Below are positions 45,232-53,944 of a stretch of DNA of 64,000 nt, in pieces. Numbering within the stretch: the first letter of the stretch is position 1; each line of letters begins with the position of its first letter. The translations under genes and the position numbers were made by a program. The DNA lies in NCBI RefSeq assembly GCF_024205705.1, contig NZ_CP073115.1:1302001-1366000 (forward strand). Direction: 5' to 3'. A model generated the notes under the pieces. The model ran no database searches, had not been told where the DNA came from, and saw only the letters and a list, made by a program, of their open reading frames with translations. This DNA is from Neisseria subflava. Its GTDB lineage: Bacteria > Pseudomonadota > Gammaproteobacteria > Burkholderiales > Neisseriaceae.

Positions 45232-45260
45232 AAAGGCCGTCTGAAACTTTCAGACGGCCT
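45232..45260. terminator. Bidirectional DUS-pair terminator
   Basis: Tight inverted DUS between the convergent DUF817 and MFS genes. Confidence 0.85.
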
Positions 45261-45274
45261 CTAATTTTCAACAA

Positions 45275-46816
45275 TCAATTAAACAAACTTAAGGCTTTAA
45301 CAAACACCATAATGACGCCATAGCCCAAAGGAATGCAAACCAAAGCCCAGCGCCACCATACGCCGATACCACCTGCTGATACTTTCTTGCTGATCAGATA
45401 AGCATCGGATACAGCGGTTTCATCATCGGGGTTACCACTATGTGCCGCGACCTTAATGTCTTTTTCGTGATGCTTTTCATGAACCGAACGGACACTCAAA
45501 TTACACAATAAGCCGACAATCAACAAACCCGCCATAATATACATGGTAATGCTATAAGCTTCAGCAGCCGGAACGCCGCTTTCAATTTGGCTTTGGCGGA
45601 TATAGTTGACCAACACCGGGCCAATAACAGCCGCAGTTGACCATGCCAGCAAAATCCTGCCGTGGATTGCACCGACTTGATAAGTGCCGAACAAATCCTT
45701 CAAATACGCCGGAATCGCTGCAAAACCGCCGCCATACATGGAAATAATGACGCAGAAACCAATAACAAACAAAGCCTTGTTACCGCTCCCGCCAATAGAC
45801 GGAATGGCAAAATACAACAGCGAGCCGAGCACAAAGAAAATAGTATAAGTATTTTTACGCCCGATTTTGTCGGACACGCTGGACCACAAAAATCGGCCGC
45901 CCATATTAAACAGGCTCAACAGGCTCACAAAACCTGCCGCCGCACCTGCGCCAATGGCAGCCTGTTTACCGACAGAAGTTTCAGAAAACAGCTCCTGAAT
46001 CATGACAGAAGCCTGACCTAAAACGCCGATACCCGCTGTCACGTTCAGACACAACACCCAAAACAAGAGCCAAAATTGTGGCGTCTTCATGGCTTCGGAA
46101 ACATTGACGTGATTACTGCTGACCAATTTGTTTTTGATTTTCGGCGCAACATAACCTTTAGGTTTCCAGCCATCGGCAGGTACACGGATCGTAAACGCGC
46201 CGAACATCATCAACACCAAATAAAACAATCCTAAAACGACAAAAGCCTGCGCTACGCCAACTGAAGTTTCACTGGAGAAAAAATTCATCAGCGACACGGA
46301 TAAAGGCGAAGCCAACATCGCGCCGCCGCCAAAACCCATAATCGCCAAGCCTGTCGCCATGCCCGGTTTATCGGGAAACCATTTCATCAGTGTCGATACA
46401 GGCCCGATATAACCCAAGCCCAAACCAACCCCGCCAATCACACCATTGCCCAAATAAAGCAAAAACAGATTATGCGTATGGACGCCAATCGCCGACACAA
46501 AAAAGCCCAAACTAAAACAGCAGGCGGCAACAAACATCGCCTTACGCGGCCCAACGCGTTCCATCCAAGTACCAAACATAGCGGCAGACGCGCCCAACAT
46601 CGCCAAGGCAATGCTAAAAATCCAACCAACCGTGGTCAGCTTCCAATCTCCTGCAGCTGACTCAGTAATACCGATAAGCTTGGTTAGCGGCGCATTGAAC
46701 ACGGAATAAGCGTATATCTGCCCGATGGCAAGATGTACGGCCAAAGCGGCAGGCGGTACCAGCCAACGATTAAAGCCGGGTTTGGCAATGGTTGCCTCAC
46801 GGTCTAGAAATTTCAT
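45275..46816 (-). CDS. MFS transporter of the OFA (oxalate/formate antiporter) family
   Basis: A 513-residue, 12-helix inner-membrane transporter. NRWLVPPAALAVHLAIGQIYAYS at the first helix, GNGVIGGVGLGLGYIGPVSTL and KWFPDKPGMATGLAIMGFG are OFA hallmarks. The closest well-known relative I can name is E. coli YhjX, a pyruvate-responsive transporter, so an organic acid substrate is likely but unproven. Start chosen at MKFLDRE, where AGAGGA stands four bases upstream. The frame extends 13 codons further. Confidence 0.88.
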   Translation of the reverse strand: MKFLDREATIAKPGFNRWLVPPAALAVHLAIGQIYAYSVFNAPLTKLIGITESAAGDWKLTTVGWIFSIALAMLGASAAMFGTWMERVGPRKAMFVAACCFSLGFFVSAIGVHTHNLFLLYLGNGVIGGVGLGLGYIGPVSTLMKWFPDKPGMATGLAIMGFGGGAMLASPLSVSLMNFFSSETSVGVAQAFVVLGLFYLVLMMFGAFTIRVPADGWKPKGYVAPKIKNKLVSSNHVNVSEAMKTPQFWLLFWVLCLNVTAGIGVLGQASVMIQELFSETSVGKQAAIGAGAAAGFVSLLSLFNMGGRFLWSSVSDKIGRKNTYTIFFVLGSLLYFAIPSIGGSGNKALFVIGFCVIISMYGGGFAAIPAYLKDLFGTYQVGAIHGRILLAWSTAAVIGPVLVNYIRQSQIESGVPAAEAYSITMYIMAGLLIVGLLCNLSVRSVHEKHHEKDIKVAAHSGNPDDETAVSDAYLISKKVSAGGIGVWWRWALVCIPLGYGVIMVFVKALSLFN

Positions 46817-46992
46817 AAAATCCTCTTGTCTATGTGTGTCAAACGCTGATTCCATATCATGCGAAATCAGAAAATTGTTGACAATATTTTAGCATAATCT
46901 CCCGTTTATCCTTTTTTCTGCTCCATGATAATTTTGCGCATCAGACAGAAAAAACATTCATCTAAACCATTTCTTCACACCCATATCGACAA

Positions 46993-47025
46993 AAAGGCCG
47001 TCTGAAAATTTTTCAGACGGCCTTT
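46993..47025 (-). terminator. DUS-pair terminator of sodB
   Basis: AAAAAGGCCGTCTGAA with its inverted copy and flanking T, 15 bp past the sodB stop. Confidence 0.88.
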
Positions 47026-47039
47026 TCATTCATATCGTT

Positions 47040-47621
47040 TTATGCGGCAAAGCGTTTGGCAACTTCATCCCAGTTAACAATTTCCCAGAAACCTTTCAGG
47101 TAGTTAGGACGGCTGTTACGGTAGTCGATGTAGTAGGCGTGTTCCCATACGTCGCAAGTCAACAGCGGAGTGTTTTCAGTAGTCAGCGGAGTACCTGCAT
47201 TGGAAGTAGAAACCAGATCCAATTCACCGGCAGGCGTTTTCACCAACCATGCCCAACCAGAGCCGAAAGTACCGGCCGCGCAAGCATCGAACGCTTCTTG
47301 GAATTTCTCGAAGCTGCCCCATTTGGCATCGATGGCCGCAGCCAATTCGCCGGCAGGTTTGCCTTGGCCTTTAGGGGTAAAGCCCAGCCAGTAGAAAGTA
47401 TGGTTCCACGTTTGGGCAGCGTTGTTGAACATACCGCCGGAAGATTTTTTCAGGATTTCTTCCAAAGGCATTTCTTCAAACTCAGTGCCTTTGATTTGAT
47501 TGTTCAAATTGGTGATGTAAGTTTGATGGTGTTTGCCGTAGTGAAACTCCAAAGTTTCTTTGGTCAGATGAGGGGACAACGCATCCAGTTCATAAGGCAA
47601 TTGTGGCAGCTTGTGTTCCAT
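47040..47621 (-). CDS. sodB: Iron superoxide dismutase
   Basis: A 193-residue cytosolic Fe-type SOD. LPQLPYELDALSPHL begins it. Metal ligands lie in HYGKHHQTY, NHTFYW and DVWEHAYYIDY. FNNAAQTWNHTFYW and FGSGWAWLV match the iron-type branch. AGGAG is seven bases before the ATG. Monocistronic. Confidence 0.95.
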   Translation of the reverse strand: MEHKLPQLPYELDALSPHLTKETLEFHYGKHHQTYITNLNNQIKGTEFEEMPLEEILKKSSGGMFNNAAQTWNHTFYWLGFTPKGQGKPAGELAAAIDAKWGSFEKFQEAFDACAAGTFGSGWAWLVKTPAGELDLVSTSNAGTPLTTENTPLLTCDVWEHAYYIDYRNSRPNYLKGFWEIVNWDEVAKRFAA

Positions 47622-47775
47622 TTTTATGCTCCTAATTATTGATATTTATATTTTGGTAGTGTGTGTTGTCAAATCGACAACATTGCTATTTTACCTGCTT
47701 TAGCCTAAACAAACCAATTGAACTTACACTGCGCTATAATAGTGGATTGCAATTTTCCAGCCAGAGATGCCCGTC

Positions 47776-49182
47776 ATGAGCAATTATTCCGATATGCCGT
47801 CTGAAGACCGTGAAATCAGCGCATTGTCACTGCCGCCACATTCCACTGAAGCGGAGCAATCCGTATTGGGCGGCTTGATGCTGGAAAATTCTGCTTGGGA
47901 CCGTATTGCTGATGTCGTTTCCGGCGAGGATTTCTATCGCCACGAACACCGCCTGATTTTTCGTGCGATTGCCAACCTGATTAATGAAAGCCGTCCTGCC
48001 GACGTTATTACCGTCCAAGAAAATTTGGAACGCAATGAAGAATTGGAAGCGGCAGGCGGATTCAACTATCTGATTACACTGGCGCAAAACACGCCATCCG
48101 CTGCCAATATCCGCCGCTACGCCGAAATTGTGCGCGAGCGTTCCATCATGCGCCAGCTTGCCGAAGTCGGCACGGAAATTGCACGCAGCGCATACAATCC
48201 GCAAGGGCGCGATGCAGGCCAGCTTTTGGACGAGGCGGAAAACAAAGTATTCCAAATTGCCGAAAGTACCGCAAAATCCAAACAAGGCTTCCTTGAGATG
48301 CCCGACCTTTTGAAAGAAGTGGTCGAGCGCATCGATATGCTTTATTCGCGCGACAATCCTGATGAGGTAACCGGCATATCGACAGGTTTTATCGACCTCG
48401 ACAAAAAAACATCAGGCCTCCAACCGGGCGATTTGATCATCGTCGCAGGCCGTCCATCTATGGGTAAAACCGCTTTTTCGATCAATATTGCGGAACACGT
48501 TGCCGTAGAGGGCAAGCTGCCTGTCGCCGTATTTTCGATGGAGATGGGCGGTGCGCAGCTGGTTATGCGTATGCTGGGTTCAGTCGGACGTTTAGACCAA
48601 AGCGTTTTAAAAACCGGCAGATTGCAAGACGAACACTGGGGCCGTCTGAACGAGGCGGTCGTTAAACTCTCCGATGCACCCATGTATATCGATGAAACTC
48701 CGGGTTTGACCGCGCTCGAACTGCGCGCCCGCGCCCGCCGTCTTGCGCGTCAATTCAACGGCAAATTGGGCTTGATCGTCATCGACTACCTGCAGTTAAT
48801 GTCAGGCTCCGGCCGTTCTGACAACCGCGCTTCCGAGCTTGGCGAAATTTCCCGCTCACTCAAAGCATTGGCCAAAGAATTGCAAGTTCCCGTCATTGCC
48901 CTGTCGCAGTTAAGCCGTACAGTTGAGCAGCGTACCGACAAACGCCCGATGATGTCCGACTTGCGTGAATCCGGCGCAATCGAACAAGATGCCGACTTGA
49001 TTATGTTCATGTATCGCGATGAATACTACAACTCAGACTCACCCGCAAAAGGCTTGGCGGAATGTATTATCGGCAAACACCGTAACGGCCCTGTCGGGAA
49101 AGTATTCCTCACTTGGATGGGGCAATTTACCAAATTTGATAATGCTGCCTATGTTCCAGAATCCATGTTGATGGAAGATTGA
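47776..49182 (+). CDS. dnaB: Replicative DNA helicase DnaB
   Basis: The hexameric replication-fork helicase. The N-terminal primase-interacting domain (SLPPHSTEAEQSVLGGLM onward) and the RecA-like domain with Walker A GRPSMGKTAF, Walker B LIVIDYLQLM and the arginine-finger region are intact in 468 residues. Start is either ATG at 47767 or 47776; neither has a strong SD, and I use the latter. The sequence MPSE near the N-terminus is encoded by a DUS. The minor pilin genes follow. Confidence 0.95.
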   Translation: MSNYSDMPSEDREISALSLPPHSTEAEQSVLGGLMLENSAWDRIADVVSGEDFYRHEHRLIFRAIANLINESRPADVITVQENLERNEELEAAGGFNYLITLAQNTPSAANIRRYAEIVRERSIMRQLAEVGTEIARSAYNPQGRDAGQLLDEAENKVFQIAESTAKSKQGFLEMPDLLKEVVERIDMLYSRDNPDEVTGISTGFIDLDKKTSGLQPGDLIIVAGRPSMGKTAFSINIAEHVAVEGKLPVAVFSMEMGGAQLVMRMLGSVGRLDQSVLKTGRLQDEHWGRLNEAVVKLSDAPMYIDETPGLTALELRARARRLARQFNGKLGLIVIDYLQLMSGSGRSDNRASELGEISRSLKALAKELQVPVIALSQLSRTVEQRTDKRPMMSDLRESGAIEQDADLIMFMYRDEYYNSDSPAKGLAECIIGKHRNGPVGKVFLTWMGQFTKFDNAAYVPESMLMED

Positions 49183-49339
49183 GACAGATTGTCTGAAAAA
49201 CTAACCGAATTTCATATTTCATTAGTCACGCATTACAAAATCGTTTAAAATAAATCTAATAAAAGCAAAAGCATTGCCACAGGCAAGTGCAAAAGAGAAA
49301 ACGTCAGTTACCCAACACATTACTACCAAAAAATCACTC

Positions 49340-50005
49340 ATGTATCAGACACAAAAAGGCTTCACCCTAATTGAGTTGCTGATCGTCATTACTATTGCAG
49401 CAGTAATGGCAGTCATCGCACTTCCCAATATGAATCAATGGATTGCCTCTAGACGTGCGGCATCGCAAGCAGAGCAAATTGCCAACCTGTTGCGCTTCGC
49501 GCGTAATGAGGCCGTCCGTCTCAATCTTCCCGTTTACATCTGCCCGGTCAAAATTAAATCCGATGGCTCGCCCAATAATGGTTGCGATTCCAAATATGCC
49601 GGTAATGGTATGTTGGCTTACGCTGATAAAAACGAAGATTCCAACTATAAAAACGATACAGTCGATTTATCCGTCCGTTCCATTATTCTTAATGGAGATA
49701 CTGACAAAGTGGAATACAGCTTCAACCATATCCCTACCGGTACTGAACGTCCTGCACTATCTGCTTCCGCTTCAAAAGAAGTCTGGTGGAGATTCCTGCC
49801 CAATGGTACATTTGGCCATTCGACCGATGGCAAAAATTATCAATTTTCAGACGGCTACATCAAAATCAGCCTGACGGATAAATCCACCGCCGATGCTGAA
49901 ACCAAGAAAGCCCGTGCTACCGTACTTTTAATCAATGGCAATGGGCATGTCGAAATCTGTACTAAAAACGATGAGCGCAAAATGTGCGAATACACTTCCA
50001 AATAA
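49340..50005 (+). CDS. pilH: Minor pilin PilH (FimT/GspH type)
   Basis: A 221-residue type IV pilin-like protein. Prepilin peptidase site KG^FTLIEL with Glu at mature position 5 is followed by the hydrophobic helix and RRAASQAEQIANLLRFARNEAVRLN, typical of GspH/FimT. It belongs to the pilus-assembly-priming set in the inner membrane. Start is the ATG six codons before the cleavage site. The frame runs 22 codons further upstream. First of the pilH-I-J-K-X operon after dnaB. Confidence 0.9.
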   Translation: MYQTQKGFTLIELLIVITIAAVMAVIALPNMNQWIASRRAASQAEQIANLLRFARNEAVRLNLPVYICPVKIKSDGSPNNGCDSKYAGNGMLAYADKNEDSNYKNDTVDLSVRSIILNGDTDKVEYSFNHIPTGTERPALSASASKEVWWRFLPNGTFGHSTDGKNYQFSDGYIKISLTDKSTADAETKKARATVLLINGNGHVEICTKNDERKMCEYTSK

Positions 50006-50020
50006 TAACAACGGTATCTT

Positions 50021-50668
50021 ATGAACATTACTAATCCTACTCATCTCAGATCATTTAAAGGCCGTCTGAAAACAAGTCCAACAAGCTTTACCCCAAAACT
50101 TCAATCAGGCATGACCCTGATTGAAGTTTTGATTGCCATGTTTGTCCTTGCCATCGGTGTGCTGGCCCTTCTGGCTGTCCAACTGCGTACCGTATCCAAC
50201 GTGCGCGAGTCTGAAAATCAAACCAGCGTCGCCCAAATTACGCAAAATCTGATTGAAGGCATGCTCATTAACCCAACGCTCTCTGAAGAAACCGATACTA
50301 CAGGGGAAAAAACCTCCCGTTATAAAAAATCCTATGATGCCTATCTAAAATCCGACTCTAAACAAACTGCAAAATTTGAAGCCAAAATGACTAAAGCGCA
50401 ACTTGCGCAGGCGCAAATTGCCCAGTTTAAGGCTGACTTAACCAAAGCCCTTCCCGAAGCCCAAGTCTTCTCGACCATCTGCAAAGATTCTTCCGGCGCA
50501 GAGCCAACTTACGAAAATGGGTTTAATGCAAAATGCGATGGCAAAGGCGACACGACCATCGTGAAAGTTTTATGGTTGCAAGATGTCGAAGAAGAAAATA
50601 GCGCAAAAAATCTCAACACATCGGGGCATCACGTTGTCTATACCTACCAATCACGCGTAAGAGACTAA
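50021..50668 (+). CDS. pilI: Minor pilin PilI (PilV type)
   Basis: A 215-residue prepilin with cleavage SG^MTLIEVLIAMFVL after an unusually long 30-residue leader. Part of that leader (KGRLKT) is encoded by a DUS. A QLRTVSNVRE helix and a C-terminal domain with two cysteines (ICKDSSG and AKCDGKG) follow. Starts 15 bp after pilH. Confidence 0.88.
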   Translation: MNITNPTHLRSFKGRLKTSPTSFTPKLQSGMTLIEVLIAMFVLAIGVLALLAVQLRTVSNVRESENQTSVAQITQNLIEGMLINPTLSEETDTTGEKTSRYKKSYDAYLKSDSKQTAKFEAKMTKAQLAQAQIAQFKADLTKALPEAQVFSTICKDSSGAEPTYENGFNAKCDGKGDTTIVKVLWLQDVEEENSAKNLNTSGHHVVYTYQSRVRD

Positions 50669-50670
50669 CA

Positions 50671-51606
50671 ATGAACAATAAACGCTTACTCAACCATATT
50701 CCCAATAAAACCACTATGCGCGGTTTCAGCATCCTTGAATTTCTGGTTGCCAGCCTGCTCAGCATGATCGTCTTAATGGCTGTCAGCTCCACCTACTTTA
50801 CTGCACGTGGATTGAACAAATCTGCCAACACCCGTATCGGTATCCAACAAGATTTGCGTAACACCGCCAATATGATCGTCCGTGATGCGCGTATGGCAGG
50901 CAATTTCGGCTGCTTCAATATGTCGAATTCTCCCGCCTCTGCAGTAATAGAAGACAAAAGCTCGGATGAATACACATTGAAAACAGCTAGTGTGAATAAG
51001 CTGTTACCGGTTAAAGAAATCAATAAATTAGGCTATGCAGGTTTTGCTCAAACCGGCAAAGCCCTGCTGTTTCAATATGGAATCGACAAAGCAAACCCTG
51101 CTGCAAAAACTGCTATTGTCAGTAGCTGCTCAGGCATTGCAAAGCCTCAAACAGAAATTAAAGATTTAGCTGCGGCAAAATTGGCTTTAAAAATTAACGA
51201 CTCTGATCAAGACGGCAGTATCGCCATCATGAAACATGAAATGATTGCCTACGCTGCCGGCAAACTTGGTGAAGAGAGCGGTTTGTTCCGTTTCCAATTA
51301 TCAAATGATGGCTCATGGAGTAATCCGCAGCTGTTGATTAAAGGCATTACAACCATGGATATCCACTATATCTATGCAGAATGTCCTGATTCTGAAAATG
51401 CATCTGCCAGCGGAGTAAATACAGAATCATTTGATTACAAAAACGCATTGGATATCTCAGCTGAGGCTAAGTCTCCGGCTTCTATCCAAATCGTACTGAA
51501 TAACGGCAGTATTGACCCATCAAAAGAACAAGACAATAAAGTCGATATCTATAATATTAATGCCACTATCCGCGGAGGAAACGTATGCGCCGACCGATCA
51601 CTCTAA
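50671..51606 (+). CDS. pilJ: Minor pilin PilJ (PilW/GspJ type)
   Basis: A 311-residue pilin-like protein with cleavage RG^FSILEFLVASLLS after an 18-residue leader, then a large globular part containing FGCFNMS and SCSGIA. GspJ-type minor pilins sit at the fibre tip complex. An internal ATG just before RGFS would give a conventional short leader and is an alternative start. Its end overlaps pilK by 22 bp. Confidence 0.87.
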   Translation: MNNKRLLNHIPNKTTMRGFSILEFLVASLLSMIVLMAVSSTYFTARGLNKSANTRIGIQQDLRNTANMIVRDARMAGNFGCFNMSNSPASAVIEDKSSDEYTLKTASVNKLLPVKEINKLGYAGFAQTGKALLFQYGIDKANPAAKTAIVSSCSGIAKPQTEIKDLAAAKLALKINDSDQDGSIAIMKHEMIAYAAGKLGEESGLFRFQLSNDGSWSNPQLLIKGITTMDIHYIYAECPDSENASASGVNTESFDYKNALDISAEAKSPASIQIVLNNGSIDPSKEQDNKVDIYNINATIRGGNVCADRSL

Positions 51607-52130
51607 TCAAACCTGACCGGCAGCAGGGCTATGCTTTGTTTATCGTCTTAATGATGATGGTCGTCATCGCCCTGCTCGTGGTCACAGCTACCCAGTCATA
51701 CAATACTGAACAGCGTATCAGCACCAATGATGCCGACCGCAAACTGGCAACCACCCTAGCCGAAGCGGCACTGCGTGAAGGTGAAAATCAAATTTTTGAT
51801 ATTGAAGGTAAAAAGACTACTTTTACCGCAAAATGTAAAAAAGGTTTATGTTCCACACCAAACGTAAAATCCAATGGCGATTTTACTGAAGAAGGTAGCC
51901 CAACCGTAGATGCTTGGAAGCGCAAATGCGACAAAAACCTGTGTATTGACACCAATGGTACGGAATATCCTTTAGATAAAAAAAGCGGCATCGTAAATAA
52001 TCCACGCTACATCATCGAATATTTAGGCAAAACTACTGATGGTCGAATTACCTACCGTGTTACAGCCAAGGCATGGGGTAAGAATGCCAATACCCAAGTC
52101 GTTCTTCAGTCTTACGTTGCCAGCGAATAA
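51585..52130 (+). CDS. pilK: Minor pilin PilK (PilX/GspK-like N-terminus)
   Basis: A 181-residue inner-membrane pilin-like protein. QQGYALFIVLMMMVVIALLVV is its hydrophobic N-terminus, and mature position 5 lacks the usual Glu (GYALFI), as in GspK-type proteins. A globular domain with four cysteines follows. Overlaps pilJ and ends 4 bp before pilX. Confidence 0.85.
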   Translation: MRRPITLIKPDRQQGYALFIVLMMMVVIALLVVTATQSYNTEQRISTNDADRKLATTLAEAALREGENQIFDIEGKKTTFTAKCKKGLCSTPNVKSNGDFTEEGSPTVDAWKRKCDKNLCIDTNGTEYPLDKKSGIVNNPRYIIEYLGKTTDGRITYRVTAKAWGKNANTQVVLQSYVASE

Positions 52131-52134
52131 TAAA

Positions 52135-52623
52135 ATGAATACCACCTCTACCCAACAACTAGGCTTTACGCTGGTTGAGATGATGATTGCCGTCGCCATC
52201 TTAGGCATCCTGAGCATCATTGCCATTCCCTCTTACAACCGCTACATTGAACGAGGCTACCAATCACAAGTGCATGCCGAGTTAGTCGCCATCAATTCCG
52301 CTTTTAAAAACCAGATGGTTAAAAATCCAAAGTGGAAAACTGATGAGATTAAAACTCAGTTGGATGACTTTATTTCCTCATACAAAGGCCATAAAGATTT
52401 GGCAGACAAATACAAATACTCCGCCGAAATGATTGATGCCAGTACAAGCCGAGCCTATCGTTTGAAAGCCATTCCCACAAAAACAGGCTATACCCTTTCC
52501 GTTTGGATGGATAGTTTGGGCAATGCTTACAAATGCACTGATATTGATTCAGCCAATAATTTCAAAACCGCAATGACCAATGGAAAAGGTTGCGAATCAA
52601 TTTCCAAAAAGAAATCTTCTTAG
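52135..52623 (+). CDS. pilX: Minor pilin PilX (PilL in gonococci)
   Basis: A 162-residue pilin with a short leader and cleavage LG^FTLVEMM, then IAVAILGILSIIAIPSYN. The C-terminal region GYTLSVWMDSLGNAYKC...GCES gives the two-cysteine D-region. The layout and length equal meningococcal PilX, which promotes pilus aggregation and adhesion from within the fibre. Start at 52135; an upstream in-frame ATG would overlap pilK by 92 bp and is not used. Confidence 0.9.
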   Translation: MNTTSTQQLGFTLVEMMIAVAILGILSIIAIPSYNRYIERGYQSQVHAELVAINSAFKNQMVKNPKWKTDEIKTQLDDFISSYKGHKDLADKYKYSAEMIDASTSRAYRLKAIPTKTGYTLSVWMDSLGNAYKCTDIDSANNFKTAMTNGKGCESISKKKSS

Positions 52624-52635
52624 TCTGTCAACCAT

Positions 52636-52669
52636 AAAAAGCAGTGTCATTTTATCGACACTGCTTTTT
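52636..52669. terminator. Bidirectional terminator between pilX and the Smr gene
   Basis: A perfect 13-bp stem AAAAAGCAGTGTC/GACACTGCTTTTT with an 8-nt loop. It serves both convergent genes. Not DUS-based. Confidence 0.92.
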
Positions 52670-52674
52670 ATATT

Positions 52675-53295
52675 TTACTGTTTCCAATCATCGTCTCGGC
52701 GTTGACGCTTCAACAAGATCCTGACTGCGCCATCATTGCCTTGTCGAGGCTCAACATAAGCCAACACATCAGGATGCTGCATCAACCAGCGACGCGTCAT
52801 ATTTTTCAAAATAGGTTTATAGCCTGCAGAACCCAAGCCGCTGCCGTGGACAATCTCGCCGCAAACGCCGCGTTTTTTCGTAAGCTCAATAAATTCGTTC
52901 AATACCTGCTGCGCCTCTTCCTGCGTATAGCCGTGCAAATCCACATCAGCCACAACAGGATAATGGCCGTTTCGCAAACGCATCAAATCATTTTTACCCT
53001 GCCCGTTTTTACTGAACGAAGCCGGCGGTTCTTCCCAGCCGCCGCTGCCTACATAAAAATAATCTTCCTGCTCCAAAGTCGCCATTTCTTTGGGGCGCGG
53101 CTTGATCGGAGATTTATCACGGGGCTGTTCATAATAGTTGCCGGCATTTTTCAAAGGCGTAATCTTGCCAACTGCCTTGCTGAAATCCACATCCTCTACC
53201 TGCTTTTTAGCCTTAGCTTCCTCTTCCCGCTCCGCTGCTTCCTTTTTTGCCTGTTTGCCCAAAGCCTTCAGCGTTTCTTGAAAGTTTGCCGTCAT
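52675..53295 (-). CDS. Smr-domain protein
   Basis: A 206-residue soluble protein. A charged N-terminal coiled-coil-like segment (about 5-40) and linker precede a C-terminal Smr domain with DVDLHGYTQEEA and IVHGSGLGS, the motifs of small MutS-related nucleases (E. coli SmrA/SmrB group). SmrB cleaves mRNA at collided ribosomes, and DLHG plus HGxG are kept here. Start MTANFQE has AGGA seven bases upstream. Confidence 0.87.
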   Translation of the reverse strand: MTANFQETLKALGKQAKKEAAEREEEAKAKKQVEDVDFSKAVGKITPLKNAGNYYEQPRDKSPIKPRPKEMATLEQEDYFYVGSGGWEEPPASFSKNGQGKNDLMRLRNGHYPVVADVDLHGYTQEEAQQVLNEFIELTKKRGVCGEIVHGSGLGSAGYKPILKNMTRRWLMQHPDVLAYVEPRQGNDGAVRILLKRQRRDDDWKQ

Positions 53296-53431
53296 GGTTT
53301 GTCCTTTCCAAAAAATTGATTGCACCCATTATAGCAAACCCGACTACAAGGCCGTCTGAAAGACTCTTATCATCGCTTCTTGTTTAGGGTATAGTATTAA
53401 CGCATTGCCAGTCTTATAAAAGAGAGAAAAT

Positions 53432-53809
53432 ATGTTTAAACGCCCGGAAGAAATCATCGTCTTGATACTTGCCCTATTATGGGTCGGACTCAGCTACTAC
53501 TTTGCCGCCATTCTGATTTCAGATGCCTACACCATTCTCCTGATTACCGTACTGACTTTTGTTTGGGCGGCCATCTGTTTCCTTTTATGGCAACGCAACT
53601 TAAGCCGTCATATTTGGCCGCTGTTCCTCGGCAGCCTGGTTGCCTGCTGGTGGCCGTACTTCACTTGGCTTGCAAGCGACGTTCCCGAAGGCACATGGTA
53701 TTCAGGCTGGACATTCAAATCCATTATCGCCTTGATTCCCGTTGTGGCCGCTTATATCTTCAAGTGGAAACGGAGCCGAAAAAACAAAATCTCCAACACC
53801 ATTGCCTGA
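53432..53809 (+). CDS. Small multi-span membrane protein
   Basis: A 125-residue protein with four hydrophobic segments and a basic tail (KWKRSRKNK). GAGAG-type SD precedes it. No family recognised. Confidence 0.72.
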   Translation: MFKRPEEIIVLILALLWVGLSYYFAAILISDAYTILLITVLTFVWAAICFLLWQRNLSRHIWPLFLGSLVACWWPYFTWLASDVPEGTWYSGWTFKSIIALIPVVAAYIFKWKRSRKNKISNTIA

Positions 53810-53816
53810 TACCTCG

Positions 53817-53841
53817 CGCCGTCTTTTTCAGACGGCGTTTT
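53817..53841 (+). terminator. Terminator with DUS-like arms
   Basis: CGCCGTCT/AGACGGCG stem with a TTTTC loop and trailing T, directly after the membrane protein gene. Confidence 0.82.
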
Positions 53842-53944
53842 CCATATCTGACATAACGCTCAGACTGTCAACAATTCCAATAAAATGCTATACTCTTCAC
53901 ACGATTTAACACCCTAAAACAGGCCGTCTGAAAGACTTATCAAG

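Noticed and set aside
47735..47755. Correia-element end at TATAATAGTGGATT before dnaB
   Set aside because: Only about 10 bases match the element terminus and no second end or internal consensus follows; better read as a -10 box.
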